Shown here: positions 16,792-25,266 of the stretch, piece after piece | Layout of the letters: each line of letters opens with the position of its first letter | Numbering within the stretch: the stretch's first letter is position 1 | Assembly (NCBI GenBank): GCA_028695135.1 | Contig: JAQVJM010000007.1 | Coordinates: 1-34,674 of the forward strand | DNA from: Candidatus Moraniibacteriota bacterium | GTDB lineage: Bacteria; Patescibacteriota; Minisyncoccia; Moranbacterales; UBA9337 | Direction: 5' to 3' | DNA length: 34,674 nucleotides | The notes under the pieces: model-generated | Told to the model about the DNA's origin: nothing | What the model saw: the letters and a program-made list of their open reading frames with translations, nothing else | Databases searched by the model: none | Position numbers and translations under genes: made by a program

Positions 16792-18033
16792 ATGAAGATG
16801 AAAAAATTTCTTCTGATAATCGTGTTGCTTCTGCCTCTCGCTTCCTTGGTTTTTGCCGAGGAGAGCGAGGAGGAGGCGACTGATTCCGGTTTATATTTCT
16901 CCGGCGACGTATGGTCCAATGCGGACTATTATTTTTCCGGGGAAGGCGAGTTTAATGTCGGAGCCTTTCTTTCTCTCGAAAAAGAACTTTCTTCCGAATG
17001 GACCGGAGCTGTTTCGGTCCAGACGGGAGCGGGTTCAATTGAGAGAAACGGCGCAGATATATTTACCCGAGACGGGGAGCGTCCGATCGTTTCTTTGCGC
17101 GAGGCCTATATCAGTTCCGAATCATGGAGGATCGGCAAACAGGTGCTTGCCGATGAGATGAGCGTTAAATTTGACTTTGTCTCGTTTAATCTCCTCGAGA
17201 CGCGGGATCTGAGCCGGCCATTTTCATCATTGGATTCCGATCGCCTTCTGGGAAACTGGGGGGTGGCCAAATCCTTTTTTGACGGAAGGCTCAAGGTTAT
17301 AGCGAGCCTCTCGGATCCGCCGACGATCGCTACGGACGATGATGATCCGTGGACGAGGGAATTGCCTCAGGGCTTCTCTTACGGAGAAATCCGGTCTGAG
17401 GCCGAGTATTCTGTCGGCGCGCGCTGGGGAGATGACATCGGAAATGCAAAGTATGATGTCTATATCCAGCACGGCGCGGGAAGCTCTCTGGTTGACGTTG
17501 AAGCCAGTCCGGAAGGCGAAGTCCGGCCAATTGTTGCCCAGCAGACAGCGGTGAGTGGAATGGTCCAAAAGCCTTTGGGCGAATGGAATCTCCGCTTGGG
17601 ATCGGCCGGATATTTCCAGTCAGGCTATAGCGACTTCGTTGTCGCCGTAGCGGAGCTGGAAAGGTTCTGGGAGTTTGACAACGGAAGCGTTTTCTTCTTT
17701 GACTTCGGCCTAGCCGATACCTGGGAGACTCAGTCCGATGATGATATGCCGGAGCTGGATCTCCGCCGGATCTATGAAGGCGGGACGATCTTGGCGGCTG
17801 CCGAGTATTCCTTCGACCATTCCGCGCTGAAGCTCAAAGGGGCTTACAACGTTAAGGACGAGGGACTTTATTTCTCGGCCGAGTTTTCCTGGGCCGTAAC
17901 TGACTCTGTCGATCTATCCCTGAAATATGAAGCGATTGATGGAGAAGCCAGTAAGGCCAGTCCCGCGGATAATGCTTGGTCGCAATATTCCGATTGCGAC
18001 AGAATTGTTGCGGGGCTTACGTTTTATTTCTAA
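16792..18033 (+). CDS. Porin-like outer membrane beta-barrel protein
   Basis: Signal peptide MKMKKFLLIIVLLLPLASLVFAEES; alternating amphipathic strands; C-terminus DRIVAGLTFYF ends in Phe, as in BAM-targeted barrels. Confidence 0.75.
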   Translation: MKMKKFLLIIVLLLPLASLVFAEESEEEATDSGLYFSGDVWSNADYYFSGEGEFNVGAFLSLEKELSSEWTGAVSVQTGAGSIERNGADIFTRDGERPIVSLREAYISSESWRIGKQVLADEMSVKFDFVSFNLLETRDLSRPFSSLDSDRLLGNWGVAKSFFDGRLKVIASLSDPPTIATDDDDPWTRELPQGFSYGEIRSEAEYSVGARWGDDIGNAKYDVYIQHGAGSSLVDVEASPEGEVRPIVAQQTAVSGMVQKPLGEWNLRLGSAGYFQSGYSDFVVAVAELERFWEFDNGSVFFFDFGLADTWETQSDDDMPELDLRRIYEGGTILAAAEYSFDHSALKLKGAYNVKDEGLYFSAEFSWAVTDSVDLSLKYEAIDGEASKASPADNAWSQYSDCDRIVAGLTFYF

Positions 18034-18061
18034 TTTTTCATCCCGCGGGAGGAGGGATGGC

Positions 18062-18098
18062 AAAGGGGTTTGGCAAAAATTTGCTAAACCCCTTTTTT
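18062..18098 (+). terminator. Rho-independent terminator closing the envelope operon
   Basis: aaaggggttt...aaacccctttttttatttcc. Confidence 0.85.
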
Positions 18099-18145
18099 TA
18101 TTTCCAATCCGATATCTGAATAAATTTTGTTTTCCGAAAAACAAA

Positions 18146-18250
18146 GCGTCCAAACTATCCACGTGCGACAAAACTGACACTATTTTTTTTCCAAGGATTT
18201 ATCCGGAGTGTCCAAACTGTCCACGTGCGATAAAAAAAGACACTATTTTT
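18146..18250. repeat. Pair of about 42-nt direct repeats offset by 62 bp
   Basis: gcgtccaaactatccacgtgcgacaaaactgacactattttt (18146) and gtgtccaaactgtccacgtgcgataaaaaaagacactattttt (18208). Confidence 0.75.
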
Positions 18251-18268
18251 AAAAAATTTAAACATACT

Positions 18269-18294
18269 TTTGAACATACCATGGTATGTTCAAA
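18269..18294. other. 26-nt perfect palindrome overlapping the mpg stop codon
   Basis: tttgaacataccatggtatgttcaaa. Confidence 0.7.
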
Positions 18295-18886
18295 TTTTGG
18301 ATACGAAAGGATTATTTTTGATATAAAACCGGAGATGCCGATCTTTCCATTTTCCGGCATAATCGACGCCGATCCGTTTGGTTTTTTTGATTTTACTTTT
18401 CGGAATCTCGATCTTCCTATCTTCGATATATAGTTTTGCACCCTTGGAAATTGCGGAAGTGCAATTCATTCCCCTGTCAATTTCAAGCGCTTGGCACAGT
18501 TTTCCGGGACCGCTTGCGAGATTTAAAATCTCATCCGTTTTCCGATTTTTCTTCATTTTTCCGATCCCTTCCAACGGTTCAAGCGCCCTTATGAGGACTG
18601 CAGATGGATGATCTTTTTCTTCGGTAACGATATTCAAACAATGATAAAATCCATAAATCATATAAACATACCATATTCCGGCCTTTTTAAACATCGCGCT
18701 TGTCCGTTCGGTTTTTCCTCTGGAAGCGTGGCAGGCCAGGTCATGGGATCCGATATAAGCTTCAGTTTCAACGATTTTTCCGGAAATCTTATCTTTGCCG
18801 ATTTTTCGCACCAAGACTTTACCGAGCAGTTCACGGGCGACAGCTTCCGTCTTTCTGTTGAAAAATCTTTGATCCAATCTAGCCAT
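18290..18886 (-). CDS. mpg: DNA-3-methyladenine glycosylase (AAG/MPG family)
   Basis: ARELLGKVLVRKI...GKIVETEAYIGSHDLACHASRGKTERTSAMFKKAGIWYVYMIYGFYHCLNIVTE, LASGPGKLCQAL. Confidence 0.95.
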   Translation of the reverse strand: MARLDQRFFNRKTEAVARELLGKVLVRKIGKDKISGKIVETEAYIGSHDLACHASRGKTERTSAMFKKAGIWYVYMIYGFYHCLNIVTEEKDHPSAVLIRALEPLEGIGKMKKNRKTDEILNLASGPGKLCQALEIDRGMNCTSAISKGAKLYIEDRKIEIPKSKIKKTKRIGVDYAGKWKDRHLRFYIKNNPFVSKI

Positions 18887-19002
18887 ATGGATAGTTTTAA
18901 TATGAATGGAGAATCGAATTAATTATAGATCTTAATTGAATATTTTTTCAACCCTTGCCGTGATTTTTTCTCGGGGAGTTTTGCATGTAAAACTAAAATA
19001 AA

Positions 19003-19037
19003 AAAAACGGACCGAATAGATCAGCCCGTTTTTTTAA
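19003..19037 (-). terminator. Terminator (likely bidirectional) downstream of the secreted repeat protein
   Basis: aaaaaaaacgg...cccgttttttt. Confidence 0.6.
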
Positions 19038-19044
19038 GATTTCT

Positions 19045-19854
19045 TTATTTAACTTTAACTTTGTATTTTACCCCGGTCAGAGCGCCTGGAATAACAACTC
19101 TTCCGTCGTCATCAGTCTGCATCGTTCCGATCAATGCTCGTTGCCCGCCTACATAGGCATAGAGCTCAACGGTCGTTTCTTCATCAATTCTTTCCGCATC
19201 GTTATTTAGAAGCGTCATGTCTAAGACAAAAGGCATATCTGGAGTAGCGTCTCCGGTCTTGTATTTGAATTTGTATTTTCCAGGGGGGACATCTTTTACT
19301 CTTAGTATCTTGTCCGTATCGGTTCTCGTATAAAGAGCCCTGAACCATTTGCTGTCGTCTATCTTTGCGTTAATCTTAATTCGGTATTTACCATCTTTTT
19401 GGCTTAAGCTAGCATTGTCTTTTACGTCTAATTCATAAACAATATCCGGCACCATGACGGCCATTTCCAGCCATCCTTCTTCATCCGTTTCCAGCGTTCC
19501 GACAAAAGTTTTCGTACCATTCATGTGCATATATATATCAACATCGGTCTTTTCTCTTATTCTTTTTCCATCTTCGTCAAGCATCCTGAACTTTCCCGCA
19601 ACTATTTGATTGTCCTCGATGTCTTTGTCCCTTATCTCAATTTTGTATTTACCGGGAATGACATTTTTTATTTCTAGGACTCCATTATCGTCAGTTTTGA
19701 CATAGAGAGCCCTGAACCAATCTCCGCCTTGCCTTGCGAAAATTTTGATTTTTACCTCATCGGCATTTGCCCCGGATAGAGCAAGGGCTGAAGCGCCGGT
19801 AAGCGACAATGCGACGGCCGCTATAAACGCCATGATTATTCTTGTTTTTTTCAT
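19045..19854 (-). CDS. Secreted protein with an internally duplicated beta-sandwich-like unit
   Basis: Signal peptide MKKTRIIMAFIAAVALSLTGASALA; duplicated blocks WFRALYVKTDDNGVLEIKNVIPGKYKIEI / WFRALYTRTDTDKILRVKDVPPGKYKFKY and FVGTLETDEEGWLEM / LIGTMQTDDDGRVVI. Confidence 0.75.
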   Translation of the reverse strand: MKKTRIIMAFIAAVALSLTGASALALSGANADEVKIKIFARQGGDWFRALYVKTDDNGVLEIKNVIPGKYKIEIRDKDIEDNQIVAGKFRMLDEDGKRIREKTDVDIYMHMNGTKTFVGTLETDEEGWLEMAVMVPDIVYELDVKDNASLSQKDGKYRIKINAKIDDSKWFRALYTRTDTDKILRVKDVPPGKYKFKYKTGDATPDMPFVLDMTLLNNDAERIDEETTVELYAYVGGQRALIGTMQTDDDGRVVIPGALTGVKYKVKVK

Positions 19855-20000
19855 TTTTATTTTTTTGTGCCGCCGTTTTTAGCGTGCGACATGTTAGTTA
19901 ATTATTTGTAAGTATTTTACAACAAAATGATCAAAAAAACCATGGAATTATCCACAGGTTCATTTTTTTCAATATTATGAATGGTAAGATATGAAAAATA

Positions 20001-20720
20001 TCATCCACTGACCCAGATAGAATCGAAAAGCAACTGAAAAATATCTTTTATATCTTCATTTTCTATGTAAAATCCCGTATTTTCTTTGATAACTATCAGG
20101 CTGTCGGCGATTATTACAGCCATTTCCGAAGACATATCGGCGCTTAGGATCTTTTGGTTTACATATTTTAAGGAAGACCTATTTGCAAAATTTCCGAAAT
20201 ATATTTCTCTGATTCTTATATTTCTCAGCCTGTTGTTTATTTTTATGTATTCCTTCTTAAGATTTAAAGGATTTCTTCCGATAAAAATTACTTTAATTTC
20301 TTTGGAAAGGGTGTTGGAAAAGTTTTCTAAAAGACCTTTGCGGCTTTTATGGCCCTTATAAATTTTTATTTTGCATTTATTTTTTACGGAATATTTGGTC
20401 TGAAGCATCGATATTATCCTTAAAAATTCTCTCTCTTGTTCCTCGGCCTCTCTTCTTTTTATCTTAAGCATGCCCAAAAGCTCTTCTGGAGAGCTGGCGG
20501 TAAAATATTTTTTGTTTTTTTCCTTTGTCTGGGATACCAATTTTTTCTTTTCCAGGCCCCTTAAGACACGATAAACAGTCGGACGGCTGATGGACGCTTT
20601 CTTGGCTATTTCGTAAGCCGTGGCTTTTGTCAGTTCGAGGGATATGAGATAAATTTTTGCTTCTCTTTCGGTGAGTCCCAGCTTTCTTAATTCAAATGGA
20701 AGAATGTCAAAATTATTCAT
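20001..20720 (-). CDS. TrmB family transcriptional regulator
   Basis: LRKLGLTEREAKIYLISLELTKATAYEIAKKASISRPTVYRVLRGLEKKKLVSQ helix-turn-helix plus coiled/C-terminal domain. Confidence 0.85.
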   Translation of the reverse strand: MNNFDILPFELRKLGLTEREAKIYLISLELTKATAYEIAKKASISRPTVYRVLRGLEKKKLVSQTKEKNKKYFTASSPEELLGMLKIKRREAEEQEREFLRIISMLQTKYSVKNKCKIKIYKGHKSRKGLLENFSNTLSKEIKVIFIGRNPLNLKKEYIKINNRLRNIRIREIYFGNFANRSSLKYVNQKILSADMSSEMAVIIADSLIVIKENTGFYIENEDIKDIFQLLFDSIWVSG

Positions 20721-20793
20721 GGCCTATAATCTAACATATCCGCGCCGTTTTATCAAGGTTTTGGGATAAAAAATGGCAATATATCGTCTTAAT

Positions 20794-20821
20794 TTGGCAT
20801 TGCCTATTTTTGTGATAGAAT
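20794..20821 (+). promoter_or_regulatory. Candidate promoter for the DUF167 gene
   Basis: TTGGCA - 16 nt - TAGAAT; inverted repeat ggcaat (20775) / attgcc (20799) overlaps the -35. Confidence 0.45.
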
Positions 20822-20879
20822 CTTTTAAAGAGCTTTATTTTCTTATTTGGACATTTTTAAATATTTAGAAAAAAATAAG

Positions 20880-21098
20880 ATGAGAATTTATGTTAAAGTG
20901 ATTCCCAGATCTTCCAGAAATGAGGTGAAGGAGATAGGGGAAAACGAATACCGGGTAAAAGTGACCGCTCCGCCGGTTGACGGGGAGGCGAATAGCATGC
21001 TGATAAAAGTATTGGCAAAATATTTCAATGTGCCTAAAAGCTCTTTGAACATAGTTGGCGGAAGATCCGCAAAAATAAAGATAATTGATATTATGTAA
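20880..21098 (+). CDS. DUF167 / YggU family protein (ATG at 20880 preferred over TTG at 20847)
   Basis: MRIYVKVIPRSSRNEVKEIGENEYRVKVTAPPVDGEANSMLIKVLAKYFNVPKSSLNIVGGRSAKIK. Confidence 0.92.
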   Translation: MRIYVKVIPRSSRNEVKEIGENEYRVKVTAPPVDGEANSMLIKVLAKYFNVPKSSLNIVGGRSAKIKIIDIM

Positions 21099-21142
21099 AA
21101 AAGGGGAGAGCTATGAAATTTAACGTTTTATCGATCATTCGG

Positions 21143-21175
21143 ACGGCTCTATGGAAATAGAGGCCGTTTTTTTTT
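21143..21175 (+). terminator. Rho-independent terminator
   Basis: acggctctat-ggaa-atagaggccgt followed by ttttttttt. Confidence 0.8.
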
Positions 21176-21192
21176 GCTATAATGAATAAAGA

Positions 21193-22644
21193 ATGAATTT
21201 GAATAAATCCAAGATATTTCTGATCTTGTCTTTATCTTTTTTATCGGGAATCTTTTGCAGGTCTTTTTACGAACCCGATGTGTTTTGGATATGGATTTTT
21301 GCTACAGCAGGAATCGCTGTTTTTGTTTCCAATCATAAAAATATAAAAGCGGTTGTTTTTTCTCTAGCTGCTGTTTTTTTTCTGGCGGGAATCTGGCGAA
21401 CGGATTCGGCTTTAGAAAAGACTCAGAACATCCCGGATTTTGATGGAGAAATAGCAGATACGGCTTATATCATAAAAGAGCCGGAAGACAAGGAGTGGTA
21501 CAAAAATGTGGTTGTAAAAACCAAAGATGATAGAAAAATTCTTGTGAGAGCCGGATTGTTTGAGGAATTGAATTATGGCGATGAGATAAACTTGTCCTGC
21601 GATCCGGAAATTCCTCAAAACTTTTCCCAGGATTTTGATTACCGGATGTATTTGGCCAAGGACGGAATTTTTTATGTCTGCCAGAAGGCGGAGATCGAAA
21701 AAACCGGAAAAAGGATGAATAATATCTATTCTTTCGTTTTAGAATTGAAGAAAAAAATGGAAAAAAATGTCGATAGAGCCATCCCGGCTCCACAGTCAGC
21801 TCTGGCCAAGGGTCTTCTCTTCGGGGGAGACGAGGGCTTGTCCAAAGATTTGCAGGAGTCTTTTTCCAAGACCGGTATGACGCATATTGTGGCGGTTTCG
21901 GGATATAACGTGACCATAATTGCCGAATATCTTATGCTCTCTGGGATATTTTTGGGAATGTGGAGAAAGCAGGCTTTTTATTTCGCCCTTTTCGGGATTT
22001 TTCTTTTTGTGGCCATGATCGGCTTTCCGAGTTCCGCGATCCGCGCCGGACTTATGGGCTCTCTGCTTCTTTGGGCGATGAAAAACGGCAGATTGGCCAA
22101 TATCGATAATGCTATACTTTTAGCTGGAGCGATCATGCTTTGGATAAATCCGCTTTCTCTCAGGTGGGATATAGGCTTTCAGCTTTCATTTTTGGCGACT
22201 TTTGGAATTGTAAAAATGGCTCCTCTGTGGGAAAGATATTTTTTTTGGAAAAACAAGGCGCTGGGGATTGTGGACATAGCTCTTATGACCATAAGCGCTC
22301 AGATATTTGTATTTCCGATAATTATGTATAATTTCCACACGCTTTCGGTCGTTTCAATTTTGGCTAATATTCTTATTCTTCTCATTATTCCTATTACGAT
22401 GCTTTTTGCTTTTCTTTCGGCGTTAAGCGGATTTATCGCCTATCCTTTGTCGCTGGCTTTCGGTTGGGCGGGATATTGGCTCTTGCGTTATGAAATCGGC
22501 GTGGTAGAAATTCTGGCAGATTTCGATTGGTCTAGCATGGAGATAAACAATTTTGGAGCCTCGGGTGTTATCATCTGGTATATTTTCTTATCCGTTTTGA
22601 TATTTTTTATTTCCAAGCTTGATAAAAAAGAGGTTTTCGCTTAG
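21193..22644 (+). CDS. comEC: ComEC/Rec2 family channel domain protein (no MBL domain)
   Basis: ALAKGLLFGGDEGLSKDLQESFSKTGMTHIVAVSGYNVTII, FPSSAIRAGLMGSLLL, NPLSLRWDIGFQLSFLATFGIV. Confidence 0.92.
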   Translation: MNLNKSKIFLILSLSFLSGIFCRSFYEPDVFWIWIFATAGIAVFVSNHKNIKAVVFSLAAVFFLAGIWRTDSALEKTQNIPDFDGEIADTAYIIKEPEDKEWYKNVVVKTKDDRKILVRAGLFEELNYGDEINLSCDPEIPQNFSQDFDYRMYLAKDGIFYVCQKAEIEKTGKRMNNIYSFVLELKKKMEKNVDRAIPAPQSALAKGLLFGGDEGLSKDLQESFSKTGMTHIVAVSGYNVTIIAEYLMLSGIFLGMWRKQAFYFALFGIFLFVAMIGFPSSAIRAGLMGSLLLWAMKNGRLANIDNAILLAGAIMLWINPLSLRWDIGFQLSFLATFGIVKMAPLWERYFFWKNKALGIVDIALMTISAQIFVFPIIMYNFHTLSVVSILANILILLIIPITMLFAFLSALSGFIAYPLSLAFGWAGYWLLRYEIGVVEILADFDWSSMEINNFGASGVIIWYIFLSVLIFFISKLDKKEVFA

Positions 22645-22804
22645 ATTAAAAAATATTTATTTTATATCGATTCAATTGTGGTAGAATTAGATCTATACGG
22701 ATCATTGTAGCTGTAATATTCTTTCGATAAATATCTTTTTATCATTACATCAAAATAAAACAAATTAAATTTATTTGTAGATTTGTATTAAATTCGTAAT
22801 TCGT

Positions 22805-23674
22805 GTGAGTATGCAGAACAGAAAATTAGTCTGGGGAATTATTGCTTTCTTGCTTTTTTTGGCTCTGGTTTTGGGATTTATAATTTTTATATTAAAAAAA
22901 GACAGAGGGATCGAAGTGTTTTTCTTGGATGTGGGGCAGGGGGACGCGATTTTGATCCAACAGGGCGCCAATCAGGTTCTTATTGACGGAGGAAGGAATG
23001 GAACGGCACTTTTGGAAGGACTTGGAAAAAGTATGCCTTTTTGGGATAGGGAAATCGAAGCGATTATTGTCACTCATCCCGATATAGATCATTATGGGGG
23101 ACTTATGGGCGCCCTGGATAATTATAGCGTGAAAAATGTCATAAAAACGGATGCTTTTAAAGAAGGCAAGGAGTGGAAAATTTTTGAGGAAAAAATAAAG
23201 AACGAAAATGCTTCGGAAATAAAATCAGTTTGTGGTATGGAGCTGATTTTCTCCAACGGAGCCAAGTTCCAAGTCGTTTATCCCTTGGAAGGAAATATTG
23301 TCTCCAATGACAGTAATAATTACAGCGTAGTCACAAAAATGGATTTTGGGGAAAACAGTTTTCTTTTCACGGGGGATATCGAAAGAGAAACGGAAAATAT
23401 TTTGATAAACTCGGGCATCAGATTGGATGCGGATTTTTTAAAAGTCTCCCATCACGGATCAAAAAGCTCCAGCAGCGATGAATTTTTGGATGCCGTAAGT
23501 CCGGAGGACGCGATCATTTCAGCAGGCGCAGGCAATCCGTATAATCATCCTCATAAAGAAACTTTGAAAAAATTGGAAAACAGGCTTGTCCGGATTTGGA
23601 GAACCGATAAGGAAGGGCGCATAATTTATAAATGTCGGAATAAAAATGAGAAATGCCGGGCTTTTGCTGATTGA
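22805..23674 (+). CDS. ComEC-type metallo-beta-lactamase domain protein
   Basis: VFFLDVGQGDAILIQ...LIDGG, VTHPDIDHYGGL, FLFTGDIERE, LKVSHHGSKSSSSDEFL, SAGAGNPYNHPH. Confidence 0.92.
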   Translation: MSMQNRKLVWGIIAFLLFLALVLGFIIFILKKDRGIEVFFLDVGQGDAILIQQGANQVLIDGGRNGTALLEGLGKSMPFWDREIEAIIVTHPDIDHYGGLMGALDNYSVKNVIKTDAFKEGKEWKIFEEKIKNENASEIKSVCGMELIFSNGAKFQVVYPLEGNIVSNDSNNYSVVTKMDFGENSFLFTGDIERETENILINSGIRLDADFLKVSHHGSKSSSSDEFLDAVSPEDAIISAGAGNPYNHPHKETLKKLENRLVRIWRTDKEGRIIYKCRNKNEKCRAFAD

Positions 23675-23728
23675 TTCTTTATATATTTTATGCTATAATA
23701 TGCATAATAAAGCTAAAATAATAAAAAT

Positions 23729-24307
23729 ATGAACACCAATATATCCACGCTTTCGGGAATCATTGTTGTCGCCGTAGTCGCGGCTGCTTCGGGAGCATTT
23801 ATCTTTTCGGAGTTTGAAAAACAGGATTTTGATTTTTCTCCGATTATAGCGCAATATGATGTTTCAAAAACAGATACAGATAAAGGAGCAAATGAAGGAG
23901 GAGAGGTCGTTTGCAAAAATGAAAGTGCGTCGGGAGTCGATCTTCCGGCGATAAGATTCATTCCGGCCATATTTTCAGATGAAGAAAGGGAAGAATTGAC
24001 GGAAAAAGTGATCAATCCTTTTATCGAATTTGAAAAAGAATCTTACGTGGAAAACGGCATAATCAGCATCGCTGTGAATAAATACAGCGATAGCGAACTG
24101 GCCGAGATGAAAGATCCTAAATATATATATAAGATCGATGTGGTGTATCATGAGGGCTGGGGTGGCTGGCTGGAAAGGGAGGCGGGAGAGAAAATCGATT
24201 GGTGGGTTCCGGATTGCTTGGACGGATGCGAATTTTCAGATGAGTTTAAGGAAAGATATCCGGAAGTGGTGGAAAAATACGATGATCTGCAAAATTCGCA
24301 GGAATAA
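23729..24307 (+). CDS. Membrane-anchored hypothetical protein
   Basis: N-terminal TM segment, long acidic soluble part; preceded by a TATAAT-like box (tgctataat near 23692). Confidence 0.55.
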   Translation: MNTNISTLSGIIVVAVVAAASGAFIFSEFEKQDFDFSPIIAQYDVSKTDTDKGANEGGEVVCKNESASGVDLPAIRFIPAIFSDEEREELTEKVINPFIEFEKESYVENGIISIAVNKYSDSELAEMKDPKYIYKIDVVYHEGWGGWLEREAGEKIDWWVPDCLDGCEFSDEFKERYPEVVEKYDDLQNSQE

Positions 24308-24459
24308 GTAGCCGTTTTTTTATAAATTTCTTTAGAGGCTTCTAGTTTTAATCAGGAAGGGGGAGGAAATTGAGTAAGTTTAAAATTATTCCAAATAAAC
24401 AGGGTTATTGCGGGCACTTTAGCGCCACTGACAGGCTGTGGATAACTTTTATAAAATAA

Positions 24460-24487
24460 TTGACATATTTTTTAAAAGTGGGATAAT
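24460..24487 (+). promoter_or_regulatory. sigma70 promoter
   Basis: TTGACA - 16 nt - GATAAT. Confidence 0.65.
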
Positions 24488-24578
24488 ATTAATGAGAGCG
24501 ATATTTAAAAAACAAAAATACAATTGAATATGGGAGGTATTCGTTTTTTGAGTAAAAACTCGAGAACCTTGAAAAATA

Positions 24579-24611
24579 TAGCAAAATCGTGGGTAGCGTT
24601 TTGCTTTTTTT
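24579..24611 (+). terminator. Terminator/attenuator between promoter and 47-aa ORF
   Basis: agcaaaa-tcg-tgggtag-cg-ttttgct followed by ttttttg. Confidence 0.6.
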
Positions 24612-24643
24612 GTTTTTATTAAACAATAAAAAAGGGGGATGAA

Positions 24644-24787
24644 ATGGGACGCGAAGAAGTTTTAATAATACTGGAATTGAGTCCGGTTTTTCAGGAGCTG
24701 GATGAAAAGTATAGGGAGGATGCCATTGTATATTTTCGAGACGCCGTAGAAAGCGCTGAAAAAAAATTAAAGGATCTTCCAAATTAG
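24644..24787 (+). CDS. Small hypothetical protein (47 aa)
   Basis: SD-like aaggggga before ATG; MGREEVLIILELSPVFQELDEKYREDAIVYFRDAVESAEKKLKDLPN; below the ORF-track length cut-off. Confidence 0.5.
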   Translation: MGREEVLIILELSPVFQELDEKYREDAIVYFRDAVESAEKKLKDLPN

Positions 24788-24842
24788 AAAATCGACCCCT
24801 TTTCTCGGAGGAAAAGATGAAAACAAAAACAATCAGGGTTTG

Positions 24843-24885
24843 ACCGTTGACATTTAAAAAGCTAAACAGCTTGTCAGCGGTTTTT
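24843..24885 (+). terminator. Rho-independent terminator
   Basis: accgttgaca...aagct-aaac-agctt...tgtcagcggt followed by ttttt. Confidence 0.8.
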
Positions 24886-25017
24886 ACTTTTATTCAGAAT
24901 TGGGAAAAAACCTTGATTATCTGATAAAAAACTGCTAAACTCGTTTAGTATATTTTTCCGAATCATTCACAAAGATTTGCCTAAAACCTAATAGCTAAAA
25001 CCTAAGACCTGAATAGA

Positions 25018-25092
25018 GGCCCCATCGTCTAGCGGCTAGGACGCAAGGTTCTCATCCTTGTAACAGGAGTTCGATTCTCCTTGGGGTCACCA
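25018..25092 (+). tRNA. tRNA-Glu (anticodon CTC), CCA encoded
   Basis: Cloverleaf: acceptor ggcccca/tggggtc, anticodon stem caagg-ttCTCat-ccttg, T arm aggagttcgattctcct, 3' acca. Confidence 0.95.
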
Positions 25093-25178
25093 TAGGAAGA
25101 AAAGTTCAAAATTTGAAGTTAAAATTTTGTAAAATTAAATGCCAAATTCCGATTAGGGCTTATAAAATCGATAAAAAT

Positions 25179-25206
25179 TTGACAATAAAAAAATTTCTGT
25201 TAATAT
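25179..25206 (+). promoter_or_regulatory. Promoter for greA
   Basis: TTGACA - 16 nt - TAATAT. Confidence 0.55.
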
Positions 25207-25266
25207 TATTTTTAATAAATAACTGCTTGAGGGCGGTCTTTTTAATTGCTTAAACTAAAAAAACAA

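Noticed and set aside
17226-17568. Overlapping ORFs on both strands within the beta-barrel gene
   Set aside because: Frame shadows in a GC-richer gene; the 413-aa frame has signal peptide, SD context and C-terminal beta-signal.
24979-25015. ctaaaacctaatagctaaaacctaagacctg as a CRISPR-like array
   Set aside because: Period about 7 nt with no spacers; it is a degenerate short tandem repeat. No CRISPR array was seen in the window.
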